Shown here: positions 63,721-64,000 of the stretch, one piece after another
Layout: every line of letters starts with the position of its first letter
Position numbering within the stretch: the first letter of the stretch is position 1
NCBI GenBank assembly: GCA_034336665.1
Contig: CM067576.1
Coordinates: 16,613,960-16,677,959 of the forward strand
Length of the DNA stretch: 64,000 nucleotides
Source: Luscinia megarhynchos
Taxonomy: Eukaryota > Chordata > Aves > Passeriformes > Turdidae
Reading direction: 5' to 3'
Translations under genes and position numbers: made by a program
Notes under the pieces: generated by a model
Database searches by the model: none
Told to the model about the DNA's origin: nothing
What the model saw: the letters and a program-made list of their open reading frames with translations, nothing else

Positions 63721-64000
63721 ATCAGGATCAAGCCATAATTTTGGTGATATTTTATTTGAATTCCCCATTGCTGGAGACCCCCTTGGCTGAGGAGTGGGAA
63801 TGCATCACACAGAGTGGTGGTGCCCAGGGAGACCCATCCCTCGCCCTCCCTGAAACCCAGCTGTGCATCCACGCATATTTAATATGGAAAATGGATGGAT
63901 TTCCCTTCCTGCCTCTGGAATGGGGTGTGCCAGGCTGGGGGTGCGACGGGAGCTGGGGAAGACAATCCACTCCCTCCTGGAATTCAGGAAAATAAATCCC
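63721..64000. other. Unique segment to the right edge
   Basis: About 280 bp of single-copy DNA with no recognisable feature. Confidence 0.45.

Noticed and set aside
1..64000. tRNA, rRNA, telomeric TTAGGG arrays, or bacterial genes
   Set aside because: Looked for on both strands by eye; no cloverleaf box pairs, rRNA landmarks, telomere runs or operon-like gene spacing were seen.

Overview
The window looks like avian nuclear DNA, most likely from a songbird. The evidence is at least fifteen CR1 LINE fragments with the bird-type 3' end (the 'gtgtccctgccatgg ... ccaacccaaaccatt ... atgattc' tail), six solo LTRs of endogenous-retrovirus type, GC-rich unique DNA, and a very high load of minisatellites. 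I found no protein-coding exon, tRNA or rRNA that I can support. Nearly all long open frames lie in tandem arrays whose short units lack stop codons, and they are open on both strands. All calls come from reading the sequence and from remembered repeat families; no database was searched.

Layout. 1-10.2 kb: four tandem arrays (19/20-bp, 93-bp, 19-bp and 10-bp units) split by unique DNA. 10.2-17.8 kb: mostly unique, with AT-rich segments that look like conserved non-coding elements, five CR1 pieces (one with an internal 67-bp tandem expansion) and a 21-bp palindrome. 17.9-20.2 kb: a hairpin-bearing sequence of about 138 bp repeated in inverted orientation about 2 kb apart, with a solo LTR and an AT-rich island between the arms. 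20.2-28.9 kb: unique DNA, four CR1 tails, and AT-rich islands with homeodomain-type sites. 28.9-36 kb: a 20-bp dimeric array, an ERVK-like solo LTR with a perfect 6-bp target duplication, a 64-72-bp array, and a roughly 70-bp array that grew out of a CR1 3' end. 37-37.7 kb: a second copy of the LTR found at 18.3 kb. 39-50.2 kb: nine arrays in close succession (27, 10, 20, 24, ~10, ~10, 40/50 and 227 bp units, plus a 62-bp higher-order block). 50.3-50.8 kb: another conserved-looking island. 52-57.3 kb: a 20-bp array, then a nest of reverse-strand CR1, three same-strand solo LTRs and two pairs of duplicated host segments. 57.3-64 kb: unique DNA, a CR1 tail and three more arrays (20, 82 and 20 bp).

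How the parts relate. Roughly a third of the window is tandem repeat, by summing the array coordinates given here. Units cluster at about 10 and 19-20 bp. Two arrays (12.7 kb and 34.9 kb) arose from the same 3' stretch of two CR1 copies, which gives a direct route from retrotransposon to minisatellite. The AT-rich islands between arrays carry paired-homeodomain dimer sites; the simplest reading is an intergenic or intronic regulatory landscape on a repeat-rich microchromosome or subtelomere. That chromosomal setting is inference. I did not find a clear new gene system; the structures most worth testing are the inverted hairpin repeat, the CR1-born arrays and the shared homeodomain motif.
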